A DNA stretch of 64,000 bases from QPIN01 sp965224575 (GCA_965224575.1 CBDCZQ010000006.1:2480001-2544000); one strand, 5' to 3'. Positions 18,478 to 27,096 are shown, counted from the stretch's first letter. Program-made: numbers and translations. Notes: generated by a model from the letters alone, not told the origin.

Positions 18478-19773
18478 ATGTATATTTTTTTAAGAACAAT
18501 TTTATTAGTTAGTTTGATTGGGTTTTATGCCCCTTCATCTCTAGCTAAATTAACAATAAAAATAACAAAAGGAATTGAAGGAACTGTTCCTGTTGCAATA
18601 GTCCCTTTTGGCTGGCAAGGTCCGGCTATGAAAGCACCATTGGATATAGCTACGATTATTAATGCTGATTTAGATAGTAGTGGAGTCTTTAAAACGCTAT
18701 CAAGAAGAGATATGCTGACTACGCCAACAAAAGCAGATCAAATCAGATTTAGAAACTGGCAGGCGTTAGGTCAGGAATACATGGTGATTGGTAAAGTTAA
18801 TGAAGTCTCACAAGATCAGTATCAAATACAATTTCAATTATTCAATGTTTATAAAGGTGAGCAGAATTTAGGTTATCGATTTTCAGCTTCAAAACAAAAT
18901 TTAAGAAAAGCTGCGCACAGTATTAGTGATAAGATTTATGAAAAATTAACAGGAAAGAAAGGTATTTTTAGTTCGCGTCTGGCTTATATTACGACGACAG
19001 CTCTATCAAAGAAGCAGAAGTTGTATGAACTGATTATTGCTGATGCCGATGGATCCAGGCCAAGACGAATTACTGCATCAAAAGAACCTTTAATGTCGCC
19101 AGCATGGTCTCCTGACGGGGAAAAAATCGCCTATGTTTCTTTTGAAAATAAACGTTCAGCAATCTATATTCAAACACTTTCCAATAAAAAAAGAATAAAA
19201 GTTGCCTCTTATCCAGGTATTAATGGAGCGCCCTCTTTTTCTCCTGATGGAACACAATTAGCGCTGACACTGTCTAAAGATGGGAGTACAGATATTTATA
19301 TTTTAAATTTGATAGATAGATCTCTTTTTAAAATAACTAAAAGCTACGGAATTGATACAGAACCTTCCTGGTCACCCGATGGAAAGACGATCATTTATAC
19401 TTCTGATCGGGGAGGGAAACCCCAGCTATATACAGTTTCAAGTTCTGGAGGCCAATCAAGACGTATAACATTTGAAGGTGATTATAATGCAAGAGGGCGA
19501 TTCTCTTCTGATGGAAAAAGTATTGCAATGGTTCATGCAAATAGCGGTGATTACAGAATAGCCGTAATGGATATGGCTTCTCGCAGCATTGATGTGTTAA
19601 CTGCCGGTAGATATGATGAATCACCTAGTTTTTCTCCAAATGGAGAGATGATTTTATATGCCTCAAGAAAAGGCAGACAACATGTGCTTTCAGCTGTTTC
19701 TATTGATGGTAGAATGCAACGTAATCTTGCTTTTAATAAAGGAGAGGTAAGAGAACCAGCTTGGTCACCATAA
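18478..19773 (+). CDS. tolB: TolB, periplasmic beta-propeller
   Basis: A signal peptide (cleaved near SLA-KL) precedes the TolB N-terminal domain and a six-bladed propeller with repeated SPDG blades (SPDGEKIA, SPDGTQLA, SPDGKTII, SSDGKSIA, SPNGEMIL). Its 431 residues match the family. It competes with peptidoglycan for Pal. An intrinsic terminator just downstream separates it from pal. Confidence 0.96.
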   Translation: MYIFLRTILLVSLIGFYAPSSLAKLTIKITKGIEGTVPVAIVPFGWQGPAMKAPLDIATIINADLDSSGVFKTLSRRDMLTTPTKADQIRFRNWQALGQEYMVIGKVNEVSQDQYQIQFQLFNVYKGEQNLGYRFSASKQNLRKAAHSISDKIYEKLTGKKGIFSSRLAYITTTALSKKQKLYELIIADADGSRPRRITASKEPLMSPAWSPDGEKIAYVSFENKRSAIYIQTLSNKKRIKVASYPGINGAPSFSPDGTQLALTLSKDGSTDIYILNLIDRSLFKITKSYGIDTEPSWSPDGKTIIYTSDRGGKPQLYTVSSSGGQSRRITFEGDYNARGRFSSDGKSIAMVHANSGDYRIAVMDMASRSIDVLTAGRYDESPSFSPNGEMILYASRKGRQHVLSAVSIDGRMQRNLAFNKGEVREPAWSP

Positions 19774-19795
19774 AAAATCAGTTTTTTATTATTTG

Positions 19796-19822
19796 GATGT
19801 GGAAAGATAGCCGCATCTTTTT
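19796..19822 (+). terminator. Intrinsic terminator or attenuator between tolB and pal
   Basis: Stem GATGTGG/CCGCATC (7 bp, one G-U) with loop AAAGATAG is followed by TTTTTG. It stands 22 bp after the tolB stop and 33 bp before the pal ATG. It would lower or uncouple readthrough from tolB into pal-cpoB. Confidence 0.65.
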
Positions 19823-19854
19823 GTTTATTAATATAGTGTTTAGTGGGGTTTCAA

Positions 19855-20415
19855 ATGAGTTTAAATAAAATAATTTTATTTTGTGTAATATGCGCAAGTA
19901 TTCTGTCTGGATGTAGCTCTACAGAAGAGAAAAAAGAAGGTTTGTTAAATGGGGCTGATGCAGATGCTTCAACCAGTGGTTATTCAGATGGATCATTACT
20001 TGGAGGAGAAGAGTTTGGCAACAATGCAGATGTTGATGCTTTAGGGTTAGGGCCTGAATTTAGAGATCCTAATAATCCTTTATCAAAAGGGATTATCTAT
20101 TTTAGATATGATAGTAGCCAAATTAAGCCAGAATTTGTACAAGTAGTTGCTGCACACTCTGAGTATTTGAAAAATCATCCTTCCCGAAATGTTATTCTTG
20201 AAGGTCATGCGGATGAAAGAGGCTCAAGAGAATACAATATTGCATTGGGAGAACAGCGTGCAAAATCAATTGCAAGAATGATGAAAATGCAAGGTGTTAA
20301 TAGTAGGCAGTTAGAAATTGTTAGTTACGGTGAAGAAAAGCCTGATTCAGATGGAATGGATGAAACATCGTGGCAGTTAAACCGTAGAGTTGAAGTTGTT
20401 TATCAGGGGAAATAA
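19855..20415 (+). CDS. pal: Pal, peptidoglycan-associated lipoprotein
   Basis: The product is 186 residues starting at the ATG at 19855, which gives a lipoprotein signal with lipobox LSGC (C20). A GTG four codons upstream is possible but unneeded. A disordered Gly/Ser/Asp linker is followed by the OmpA-like domain, with FRYDSSQI, GHADERGSREYN and the LNRRVEV end that binds diaminopimelate. It anchors the outer membrane to the wall. The stop is directly followed by the cpoB ATG. Confidence 0.96.
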   Translation: MSLNKIILFCVICASILSGCSSTEEKKEGLLNGADADASTSGYSDGSLLGGEEFGNNADVDALGLGPEFRDPNNPLSKGIIYFRYDSSQIKPEFVQVVAAHSEYLKNHPSRNVILEGHADERGSREYNIALGEQRAKSIARMMKMQGVNSRQLEIVSYGEEKPDSDGMDETSWQLNRRVEVVYQGK

Positions 20416-21315
20416 ATGAGAAAATCGTTTGTTTTGTTGTTGTGTGTTTATTCAAGTGTGTATGCAGAGTCGCGTCCTTTAGCGCCTGTGATAGATAATT
20501 CAACCTATTCTAAAGGTTCATCTGCAAAGCCCTCTAATAATGCTATGTATGAAATATTTGGCAGATTAGAACAAATGCAGCTTGAACTACAACAACTAAG
20601 AGGACTAGTAGAGGAACAGTCACAAACGATTAGAGAGTTAGAAAAACGACAAAATAATATCTATTCTGATTTAGATAATCGTATGCAAGAAGCATCTAGC
20701 TACAATAACAAAACAAGATCTAGAGTATCGGCATTGGGAGGCGCTAGAAATACTGGAGTATCAGGTGTTGCACAAGATAAAGAGCGCCATGCAGTATCAT
20801 CTAATAACCGGATGACAAATAGGCGCTTTCCTGAAGATAAAAACATTGCCAAAACTCCTGTCACGGCACCACCTCTGGCTAATGTCCCTAAAAGAGTTGA
20901 TAAAGTTAGTAATAAACCTGAACCTGTCGATAATCAAAAGAAAATGTACTTTTCTGCTTATGAAATGCTTAGAAATGGACATAATACTAAAGCTATAGAA
21001 AAATTTAAGGGGCTTTTGAATGAATATCCCGATGGTAAATATGCTAGTAAATCACAATATTGGTTAGGCGAAGCCTATAAGGTAACCAATAATATATCAG
21101 CGGCAAAACGCGCATTTGCAAAAGTGATAAGTCATTATGGCAGGAGTCCTAAAGTACCTGATGCCTTACTCAAACTTGGATATATAGAATTAGAACAAAA
21201 TAACAAGGTAAGTGCTCGCGATTATTTGACAAAAATATCTGTTAGTTATCCAGATTCAACAGCAGCACATCTTGCGAAAAAGAAATTATTACAAATGGAA
21301 ACCTTAGGCCCTTAG
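20416..21315 (+). CDS. cpoB: CpoB/YbgF, Tol-Pal system coordinator
   Basis: A signal peptide (cleaved near VYA-ES) is followed by a coiled coil (about 45-95), a low-complexity linker and a C-terminal TPR domain of about 120 residues beginning KKMYFSAYEMLRNG. CpoB links Tol-Pal with PBP1B-driven wall synthesis at division. It starts at the base after the pal stop and its own stop overlaps the queE GTG by 1 bp. Confidence 0.93.
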   Translation: MRKSFVLLLCVYSSVYAESRPLAPVIDNSTYSKGSSAKPSNNAMYEIFGRLEQMQLELQQLRGLVEEQSQTIRELEKRQNNIYSDLDNRMQEASSYNNKTRSRVSALGGARNTGVSGVAQDKERHAVSSNNRMTNRRFPEDKNIAKTPVTAPPLANVPKRVDKVSNKPEPVDNQKKMYFSAYEMLRNGHNTKAIEKFKGLLNEYPDGKYASKSQYWLGEAYKVTNNISAAKRAFAKVISHYGRSPKVPDALLKLGYIELEQNNKVSARDYLTKISVSYPDSTAAHLAKKKLLQMETLGP

Positions 21316-21959
21316 TGAGTAAAGTATTAAAAATTACCGAGATTTTTTATTCTTTACAAGGAGAGAGTGCTACAGTTGGTTTTCCGACTGTTTTTGTTCG
21401 ATTAACGGGGTGTCCCCTCAGGTGCTCATATTGTGATACCACTTACGCCTTTTCAGGGGGGGTAAAACAGACTTTATCAACAATTATTGATAAAGTCGAT
21501 AAGTATAAAGCTAGATATGTCACAGTAACAGGAGGTGAACCTCTGGCTCAAACGGAATGTAATGGGCTTTTGGTATTACTTGTTGATAAAGGCTATGAAG
21601 TTTCATTAGAAACAAGTGGGGCGATAGATATATCTAACGTAGATCAGAGAGTGGTGAAAGTAATGGATTTAAAGACACCTAATTCTGATGAAATGGACAA
21701 AAATTTATATCAAAACATTGGTTTTTTAACAATGAAAGATCAAGTTAAATTTGTAATCGCCGACAGCGTTGATTATGAATGGTCAAAATCTATTATCGAA
21801 AAATATGATTTATCTGCCCGCTGTCAAATATTGTTTTCACCTGTTATGGGTAAAATGAACCCTACAGAATTGGCAGAAAATATTATTCAAGATAATTTAC
21901 CCGTAAGATTTCAAATTCAATTACATAAATACCTTTGGGATGATACACCTGGTAAATAA
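21315..21959 (+). CDS. queE: 7-carboxy-7-deazaguanine synthase
   Basis: A radical-SAM enzyme turning carboxy-tetrahydropterin into CDG in the queuosine/7-deazaguanine pathway. It starts at GTG overlapping the cpoB stop (TAGTG). It has the shortened radical-SAM cluster motif CPLRCSYC (C33, C37, C40), the substrate-binding YSLQGES near the start and TVTGGEPL. It is 214 residues long. queC follows 6 bp downstream; queD and queF are not in the window. Confidence 0.94.
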   Translation: MSKVLKITEIFYSLQGESATVGFPTVFVRLTGCPLRCSYCDTTYAFSGGVKQTLSTIIDKVDKYKARYVTVTGGEPLAQTECNGLLVLLVDKGYEVSLETSGAIDISNVDQRVVKVMDLKTPNSDEMDKNLYQNIGFLTMKDQVKFVIADSVDYEWSKSIIEKYDLSARCQILFSPVMGKMNPTELAENIIQDNLPVRFQIQLHKYLWDDTPGK

Positions 21960-21965
21960 AATAAG

Positions 21966-22637
21966 ATGCAAAAAAAAGCAATAATTCTGTTATCTGGGGG
22001 ATTAGACTCAATCACCGTATTAGCCCAAGCAATAAAACAAGGTTATCAATGTTATGCTTTGAGTTTTGACTATGGTCAACGGCATAATGCAGAATTAATC
22101 GCGGCAAAAAAAATTGCTAAATATTACCAGGTTTCTATGTATAAGGTGATAGAGCTTGGGTTTGGATCAATAGGTGGTTCAGCATTAACAGATGATCATA
22201 TTTCAATTCCTGAAAGTCCACAAAAAGGTATACCTGTAACCTATGTACCTGCTAGAAATACTGTTTTTTTATCATTTGCACTTGGCTGGGCTGAAGTTTT
22301 AGGTTTGCATGATATTTTTATCGGGGTTAATGCCGTCGATTATTCTGGCTACCCTGATTGTAGACCTGAATTTATTGAATCATTTCAAAAATTAGCCAAT
22401 GTTGCTACAAAAGCCGGGGTAGAAGGCAAAAAATTTAAAATACATGCGCCTCTCATAAAATTGAGTAAGTCAGACATTATTAAGCTAGGAACAGACCTAG
22501 GTGTTGATTACAAACAAACCGTTTCCTGCTATGCAGCAGATATAGAAGGCCGTGCTTGTGGTGTTTGTGAAGCTTGTAGACTTAGGGCTAGTGGCTTTCA
22601 ATATGCGAAAATAACCGACCCAACCCGTTATCAATAA
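21966..22637 (+). CDS. queC: 7-cyano-7-deazaguanine (preQ0) synthase
   Basis: An ATP-dependent ligase that converts CDG to preQ0. It has the PP-loop SGGLDS (10-15), the YVPARNTVFLS segment and a C-terminal zinc site formed by the cysteines of SCYAADIEGRACGVCEAC. It is 223 residues long and co-oriented with queE. A cluster of repeats begins 14 bp past its stop and probably ends the long ruvC-queC transcript. Confidence 0.95.
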   Translation: MQKKAIILLSGGLDSITVLAQAIKQGYQCYALSFDYGQRHNAELIAAKKIAKYYQVSMYKVIELGFGSIGGSALTDDHISIPESPQKGIPVTYVPARNTVFLSFALGWAEVLGLHDIFIGVNAVDYSGYPDCRPEFIESFQKLANVATKAGVEGKKFKIHAPLIKLSKSDIIKLGTDLGVDYKQTVSCYAADIEGRACGVCEACRLRASGFQYAKITDPTRYQ

Positions 22638-22650
22638 TTCTCAAAATCTC

Positions 22651-22860
22651 TATACTTCTTGTAGTCACGGATGCGGATTTCTATCGGTCGATTTTTACCG
22701 ATAGGCTGCGTTGCTAAAATGGTTGCATAGATAGCTATGCAATCTTTCAGCGCCGCGGCTCGCTCCATGCGGTGCTCACCTCCTGTGTCCATACAGTCGT
22801 TGCTATCGACAAAAATCAACTCGCTATAAACTCCTCATCCGTGACCGTGCGAAGCATATT
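22651..22860 (-). repeat. MITE-like repeat, family A, full-length copy
   Basis: The outer ends are inverted relatives: TCACGGATG from 22665 and CATCCGTGA ending at 22844, each flanked outward by a TACTTC/GAAGCATA-like segment. Inside are hairpins such as CTATCGGT/ACCGATAG (22681-22704) and TTGCATAG/CTATGCAA. Related segments occur at about 47391, 51160 and 53019. No coding capacity is credible. Confidence 0.75.
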
Positions 22861-22896
22861 CTATTTTTGTAATAAATAAATAATTCAGTTGTATAA

Positions 22897-23051
22897 GGAA
22901 CCTCTGATCAAGTCCAATTATTTTTAGCTTGCTAAAACTGCCGATATTTTTCACGAAGATCGGTGCAATAGAGTGACTATTACGTCTCACTTCGTGAAAA
23001 ATAGCGACAGTTTTTTCTGCGTTAATTCTAACCAACTTAATCAGAGGTTCC
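22897..23051. repeat. 155-bp MITE with GGAACCTCTGA terminal inverted repeats
   Basis: The ends are GGAACCTCTGATCAAGT and its complement with one mismatch (16 of 17 bases). Inner segments are also complementary (TTTTTCACGAAG with CTTCGTGAAAAA), so the whole element folds back on itself. A short frame on the minus strand is only a by-product of the palindrome. Confidence 0.85.
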
Positions 23052-23120
23052 ATAAAGAACTAGTAAAAACATCAAATTGTTCTAAACTTTAAATACAACA
23101 ATATTTTAAATAGAATTAAT

Positions 23121-23735
23121 ATGTGTAAGGGTCAAACAAAATCTCAATTTGTTGCAGTGGCATCCATTGCTGCTGAGCTGAATGCAGTCATGGATGTAGC
23201 TAAAGAAATCTCATTGGCAGCAGCAAATGCAAAGGCGATTGCATTTAGAGCGGGGGAAAAAGCCAAAGGATTTCAGCCAATAACTGATTTTATTAATGAA
23301 CTAGCAAAAGAAACGATTGCACTTGTGACAGATGTTAATGAACATGCAATTGAATTGTATCAATTGACAGTCAATAACTATAGAACGACAAATGTCTATA
23401 CTCAGTTAAAATTAGTGGAAAATTTATCAAATGATGCTGCTTATATTAATTCTATTGAACAACCTATACTTAATGCTCAGATAAAAATGGACAAATGTAA
23501 GAGGGACTTCAAAATGAATATCACACAACTTTTAGATCAATTAGAAGAAGTCATGCATCCAGCAAGGGCTGCTCGTGTGATTGCTGCAAATTCACGTATC
23601 GAAGCATCACAAGCAGGTGAATATCTCCAAAGCCTGCAAGCAGTTGCAGAGAGCGTTGATAATGCCGCACAAATTATCCATGATAATGTACAAAGATGTC
23701 GAAGTGCTTTATCAATAGTTGAGCAAACTGATTAA
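23121..23735 (+). CDS. Chemoreceptor-like all-helical protein without membrane domain
   Basis: The 204-residue product is almost entirely helical and Ala/Gln/Glu-rich, with heptad-like stretches resembling an MCP signalling hairpin (AKEISLAAANAKAIAFRAGE and RVIAANSRIEASQAGE). It has no membrane segment or standard ligand-binding domain. Eight-residue-spaced AxxIAANSRIEA-type helices are typical of receptor coiled coils. The next gene, 45 bp downstream, encodes an ODP-type diiron protein; in known cases such proteins bind oxygen and signal through an MCP-like partner. I infer a soluble oxygen-sensing pair. The exact kinase-contact tip motif is not obvious. Confidence 0.6.
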   Translation: MCKGQTKSQFVAVASIAAELNAVMDVAKEISLAAANAKAIAFRAGEKAKGFQPITDFINELAKETIALVTDVNEHAIELYQLTVNNYRTTNVYTQLKLVENLSNDAAYINSIEQPILNAQIKMDKCKRDFKMNITQLLDQLEEVMHPARAARVIAANSRIEASQAGEYLQSLQAVAESVDNAAQIIHDNVQRCRSALSIVEQTD

Positions 23736-23780
23736 TTAGAAAAAAGACGCTTATTTCTTATGTTAAGGGGATTATATTAA

Positions 23781-24509
23781 ATGAAGATGACAAATATTTA
23801 CGAAGGATCGTATCAATGGATTATGTTTGGCCGTGATGAAAATAAGCCTGATAGTATTATAGATACTAACCAGTATATGGTTAGAACAGCAAAAAGAAGT
23901 TTATTAATAGACCCAGGTGGTGTTGAACTATTTTCGCCCATGCTTGCTGCAGTACTTCACTATGCGCCAGCAGATCAAATTACTGATTTATTTGCATCAC
24001 ATCAAGATCCGGATATTATTTCATCATTAGGACTGTGGGACCAGGCATTACCAAATGCAAAATTACACGCATCTGAATTATGGGAAGGGTTCATTAAACA
24101 CTTTGGCTGCGAATCCATTGAATATGTTCCTATAAGTGATAATGGCGGCACAATAAATTTAGATGAAGTGGAATTACAAATAATTCCAGCACATTATATG
24201 CATTCATCCGCAAATTTTAATATTTATGACCCTCAAGCTAAAATCTTAATGTCTGGCGATGTTGGCGCGGCATTGGAAGAGCCAGGGTCACCAATGTTTG
24301 TTGAAAATTTTGATCTACATATTGAAAAAATGAGGTTTTTTCATCAACGATGGATGCCTTCAAATCAAGCTAAAAAGATTTGGATTGATAGAGTAAGAGA
24401 GTTAGATATTGATATTTTAGCACCACAACATGGCCGAATGTTTAAAGGTGATGATGTCAACCGTTTTCTAGATTGGTTTGAAACTCTACAAGTAGGAACA
24501 GCAGTTTAA
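23781..24509 (+). CDS. ODP-type diiron metallo-beta-lactamase-fold protein
   Basis: A 242-residue metallo-beta-lactamase-fold protein related to flavodiiron proteins but without a flavodoxin domain. Candidate iron ligands are H74, D76 and D78 in HQDPD, H141 in HYMHS, D160 in SGDVG and H217 in PQHGRM. This arrangement and the LIDPGG start match the oxygen-binding diiron proteins (ODP) that sit next to chemoreceptor genes. The preceding gene is an MCP-like helical protein, which strengthens this reading over a generic hydrolase. Confidence 0.8.
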   Translation: MKMTNIYEGSYQWIMFGRDENKPDSIIDTNQYMVRTAKRSLLIDPGGVELFSPMLAAVLHYAPADQITDLFASHQDPDIISSLGLWDQALPNAKLHASELWEGFIKHFGCESIEYVPISDNGGTINLDEVELQIIPAHYMHSSANFNIYDPQAKILMSGDVGAALEEPGSPMFVENFDLHIEKMRFFHQRWMPSNQAKKIWIDRVRELDIDILAPQHGRMFKGDDVNRFLDWFETLQVGTAV

Positions 24510-24569
24510 AAGGCAAAGATTTGTTTATTAAGCCATTGCATTTTTTTATTTTTGTTATGTAAAAAAACC

Positions 24570-24597
24570 TTGCTAAACCATAAAATATTGCTATAAT
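24570..24597 (+). promoter_or_regulatory. Promoter of tRNA-Lys
   Basis: TTGCTA and TATAAT separated by 16 bp, with TATAAT ending 14 bp before the first base of the tRNA. This is a good sigma-70 match in the expected place. Confidence 0.7.
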
Positions 24598-24611
24598 TGT
24601 CAATCTTTGTT

Positions 24612-24687
24612 GGGTCGCTAGCTCAGTTGGTAGAGCACCGCACTTTTAATGCGATGGTCGACGGTTCGAATCCGTCGCGACCCACCA
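24612..24687 (+). tRNA. tRNA-Lys (UUU)
   Basis: A 76-nt cloverleaf starting GGGTCGC and ending GCGACCC plus an encoded ACCA. The D-arm is GCTCAGTTGGTAGAGC, the anticodon loop CTTTTAA with anticodon TTT, and the T-arm GACGG-TTCGAAT-CCGTC. The first anticodon-stem pair is a C-A mismatch. Its 3' half is the integration site of the downstream element, and integration restores a complete tRNA at this end. Confidence 0.95.
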
Positions 24688-24691
24688 TATA
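24643..24691 (+). repeat. attL-type direct repeat (left end of element)
   Basis: A 49-bp sequence from CTTTTAATGCGATGGTC to CCCACCATATA, identical to 38553-38601. It runs from the tRNA anticodon loop to 4 bp beyond the CCA end. Confidence 0.9.
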
Positions 24692-24720
24692 AACCCTTAT
24701 TTCTAAAGGGATCAACAAGA

Positions 24721-24738
24721 TTGCCCGTCGAGTTGAAG
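24721..24738 (+). repeat. 18-bp inverted repeat, left arm
   Basis: TTGCCCGTCGAGTTGAAG. Its perfect complement lies at 27422-27439. The pair encloses the integrase and the next genes. It may be an arm-type recombination or regulator site. Confidence 0.7.
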
Positions 24739-24805
24739 CAACACAAAATAGAAAAGGCGTAATAAAAGGCGCATTTCTGTACAATTGCTTTAATTAGGTG
24801 GCGTA

Positions 24806-24946
24806 ATGAACCAGCAAAAAACATCAATAGCTCAATCCGAGCAAATTAAATATTTCAAGCTTCAAAATGTTGTATCTAATCTAACAACATCACCTCCCTA
24901 TATAATCCCAAATGAAATAAATAATGTAGTGCTTGGTTTAAAATAG
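24806..24946 (+). CDS. Small ORF (46 residues) upstream of the integrase
   Basis: An open frame starting ATG with AGGTGG five bases upstream, a strong ribosome site, and ending 8 bp before the integrase ATG. The product is polar with a short hydrophobic middle, and I recognise no family. The ribosome site and position argue for expression, perhaps as a leader peptide coupled to the integrase. Confidence 0.45.
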   Translation: MNQQKTSIAQSEQIKYFKLQNVVSNLTTSPPYIIPNEINNVVLGLK

Positions 24947-24954
24947 GCTTAATC

Positions 24955-26208
24955 ATGGCTTACATTAGACCTTTAAAAAGTGGCAAGTTTCGTGCTGACA
25001 TTCGCATGAAAGGCATTGTCAAAAACAAAACATTCCCCAATAAAAATCTAGCTCAATCATGGGCGACTGAGTTTGAAACTTTAATCAAAACTATTCCAAC
25101 GTTAACTAACGCGAAACTAATGGCTTTATCCGATGATGATATTCTGATTATGGGCGGTATTGATTTATTCAATCAATTAGGCGTGGATATTTTCAGCATT
25201 CGTAACGCTTCAAAATTAGAAATCATTAACCAATTAAGTAAAAAGGAGTTGCTACAGCTTACAGCGCAACAAATTGAAGCAATGGGCGGTGCTGAGTTAT
25301 TTAAAAAAACAGGTAAGCGCATTCGATACAAAACACTTAATGAAGTTAGCACCGAATATTTAAAGCAGTGGAAAAAGAAAGATTATGTAAACCAGTTAAG
25401 CCGGGTTAATTATTGGTGTAACATTTTTGGCAACAAAATCATTACAGACATTGATATATTTGATATTCGAGACCAAGTTGATTTAATGCTTGAGGAGGGA
25501 CAGCGACCCACCACGATAAACCGAAAGAAAGCTGTTTTAAGTAGTATTTTTAAATATGCGTTATCAAGAGGCTACATAGATGAAAATATAGTTAGAAATG
25601 TTGTTGTAGATAATGACAGCAAGCAGCGTGACAGGGTTTTAAGCGATGATGAGCGCGTTAGATTTTTAAAGGCGTGTAGAAATTCTAAGTGGAATAAACT
25701 TTATTTGTTGGTACTTTGTGCTTTAACCACTGGGGCGCGTAAATCTGAATTACTTGGGTTAGCCTGGAAGGATATTGACTTTAAAAACAGCCTTGCAACT
25801 TTACACGATACTAAAAATGGAACATCAAGAATGCTATCATTTCCTGCTGTTGTAATGACAGAGCTAAAGCAATTTCAAGAAATAGGCAATAACCTATTAT
25901 TTGCCTCTGAAGTAAAGCCAGAGCAAGCAAAAGATTTTAAGAAAGCATGGGCTACAGCTCTCAAGATGGCGAACATATCAGGTAAAGATATTTTAAATCA
26001 TGATGGAAGTATCAAATTAGAAAAATTTACCTTCCATTGTTTGCGCCACGGCTTTTGTACTCAACTATCTAATGCTGGCAAGGAATTAAGCCAAATAGCC
26101 GAACTTGCAGGGCATAAAAGCGTTCAGACAACCATGAGATATATTCACCAGGATAAAGGGCAGAAGAAAAAAATTGTGGATGAATTAGCCCAAGCCTTTA
26201 ATTTATAG
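24955..26208 (+). CDS. Tyrosine-recombinase integrase
   Basis: A 417-residue site-specific recombinase that would catalyse integration and excision at the tRNA-Lys att sites. The catalytic set is complete: R262 (GARKSE), H361 and R364 (HCLRHG), H387 (AGHKS) and nucleophile Y396 (MRYIHQ). An Arm-DNA-binding N-terminal part and a SAM-like core-binding domain (about 125-215) precede it. Between residues about 55 and 115 is a duplicated helical segment (LSDDDILIMGG and LTAQQIEAMGG). It lies just inside attL and reads inward, as in many tRNA-integrated elements. Confidence 0.95.
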   Translation: MAYIRPLKSGKFRADIRMKGIVKNKTFPNKNLAQSWATEFETLIKTIPTLTNAKLMALSDDDILIMGGIDLFNQLGVDIFSIRNASKLEIINQLSKKELLQLTAQQIEAMGGAELFKKTGKRIRYKTLNEVSTEYLKQWKKKDYVNQLSRVNYWCNIFGNKIITDIDIFDIRDQVDLMLEEGQRPTTINRKKAVLSSIFKYALSRGYIDENIVRNVVVDNDSKQRDRVLSDDERVRFLKACRNSKWNKLYLLVLCALTTGARKSELLGLAWKDIDFKNSLATLHDTKNGTSRMLSFPAVVMTELKQFQEIGNNLLFASEVKPEQAKDFKKAWATALKMANISGKDILNHDGSIKLEKFTFHCLRHGFCTQLSNAGKELSQIAELAGHKSVQTTMRYIHQDKGQKKKIVDELAQAFNL

Positions 26209-26221
26209 GATAATCCAGTTT

Positions 26222-26279
26222 AACCAGTCTAGGCCATGCAAGCCGAAAGCAATGACTCATTACCATTGTTAGGCTGGTT
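26222..26279 (+). terminator. Possible terminator after the integrase
   Basis: Arms AACCAGTCTA and TAGGCTGGTT pair over 10 bp (one G-U) across a 38-nt loop, followed by TCTTATC. The loop is long and the T run is poor, so this is tentative. Confidence 0.35.
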
Positions 26280-26314
26280 TCTTATCGTAATGATTACACT
26301 TAAATGGAGTGTGC

Positions 26315-27034
26315 ATGAAACCAATGATATTAAAATCTTGTAAACCAAACTTATCAAGTGATGATTACTATAAGTTGATTGGGGAAGAGATTGATCGAGT
26401 AGATGACAAAATAATGACCCTCTTTGATGAATCGACCCATGAACGAGAGAAAGAGATTGATCGGCTTACCGATGAGTTCGGTAACATGTTTGATAGCTAC
26501 AAATTCGCCAAATCAGGTATTTCTGACGAAATGAGCCTTTATTCGAGCAGAGGTTTAGTTTTGTCGGGAATTTTTGTCGAAAATTGCATTGATATTAGCA
26601 ATGAAAAATCATATAGAAGGATGATGAAGGATGCCAGTCTTGCAGCATCTTTTTTTGGCATTAAGGAGGCAAAAAAGCTCTTTAGTGAGGGTAACATTAA
26701 AGGAACGTTATATGTCCTTGAATCTGTAAATCATTATTCTGGTTTATACATAGGGATGACTACGGAGCTTATGCTTTCATCAAAACTTGGAAGTTTAAAA
26801 GGAAAAATGGCGGCAAAACAAAAAGATAGAAAAATTCAGCCATTGAGGGATTTTGTAAAAGCTGAATATTTAAAAGGGTGCTGGAAAACGGATGCAGCAG
26901 CAAGTTTAGAATTAGATGATCTAGTAAAGGAATTTATGGCTGAAAATAATCTAACCAAACCCGTGCCAACAAATAGAACTAGATGGATTAAAGACTTGAT
27001 GACTGAGATAAAAAAGAAAGAAAAAGAAAAATAA
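26315..27034 (+). CDS. Hypothetical satellite protein
   Basis: The 239-residue product starts at the ATG at 26315, five bases after TGGAG; the GTG at 26309 would overlap that ribosome site. It is helical and highly charged, with a Glu/Asp/Arg-rich first third, no membrane segment and a Lys-rich tail (KKKEKEK). I recognise no family. It lies between the integrase and a 59-bp hairpin. Confidence 0.6.
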   Translation: MKPMILKSCKPNLSSDDYYKLIGEEIDRVDDKIMTLFDESTHEREKEIDRLTDEFGNMFDSYKFAKSGISDEMSLYSSRGLVLSGIFVENCIDISNEKSYRRMMKDASLAASFFGIKEAKKLFSEGNIKGTLYVLESVNHYSGLYIGMTTELMLSSKLGSLKGKMAAKQKDRKIQPLRDFVKAEYLKGCWKTDAAASLELDDLVKEFMAENNLTKPVPTNRTRWIKDLMTEIKKKEKEK

Positions 27035-27037
27035 CAC

Positions 27038-27096
27038 CTATAGCAATGCAGAAGGGTACGTTTACCACGCAAACGTACCCTTCTGCATTGCTATAG
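27038..27096. terminator. Perfect 26-bp-stem hairpin
   Basis: Two perfectly complementary 26-nt arms (CTATAGCAATGCAGAAGGG and on, through GTTT) flank a 7-nt loop, ACCACGC, starting 4 bp after the previous stop. There is no T run, so it is not a classic intrinsic terminator. It may stop or stabilise transcripts, block leftward RNA, or be a small palindromic insertion. Confidence 0.6.

Noticed and set aside
22631..23053. Minus-strand frames of 62 and 72 residues after queC
   Set aside because: They lie inside fold-back repeats (22651-22860 and 22897-23051) and have no ribosome site or family.
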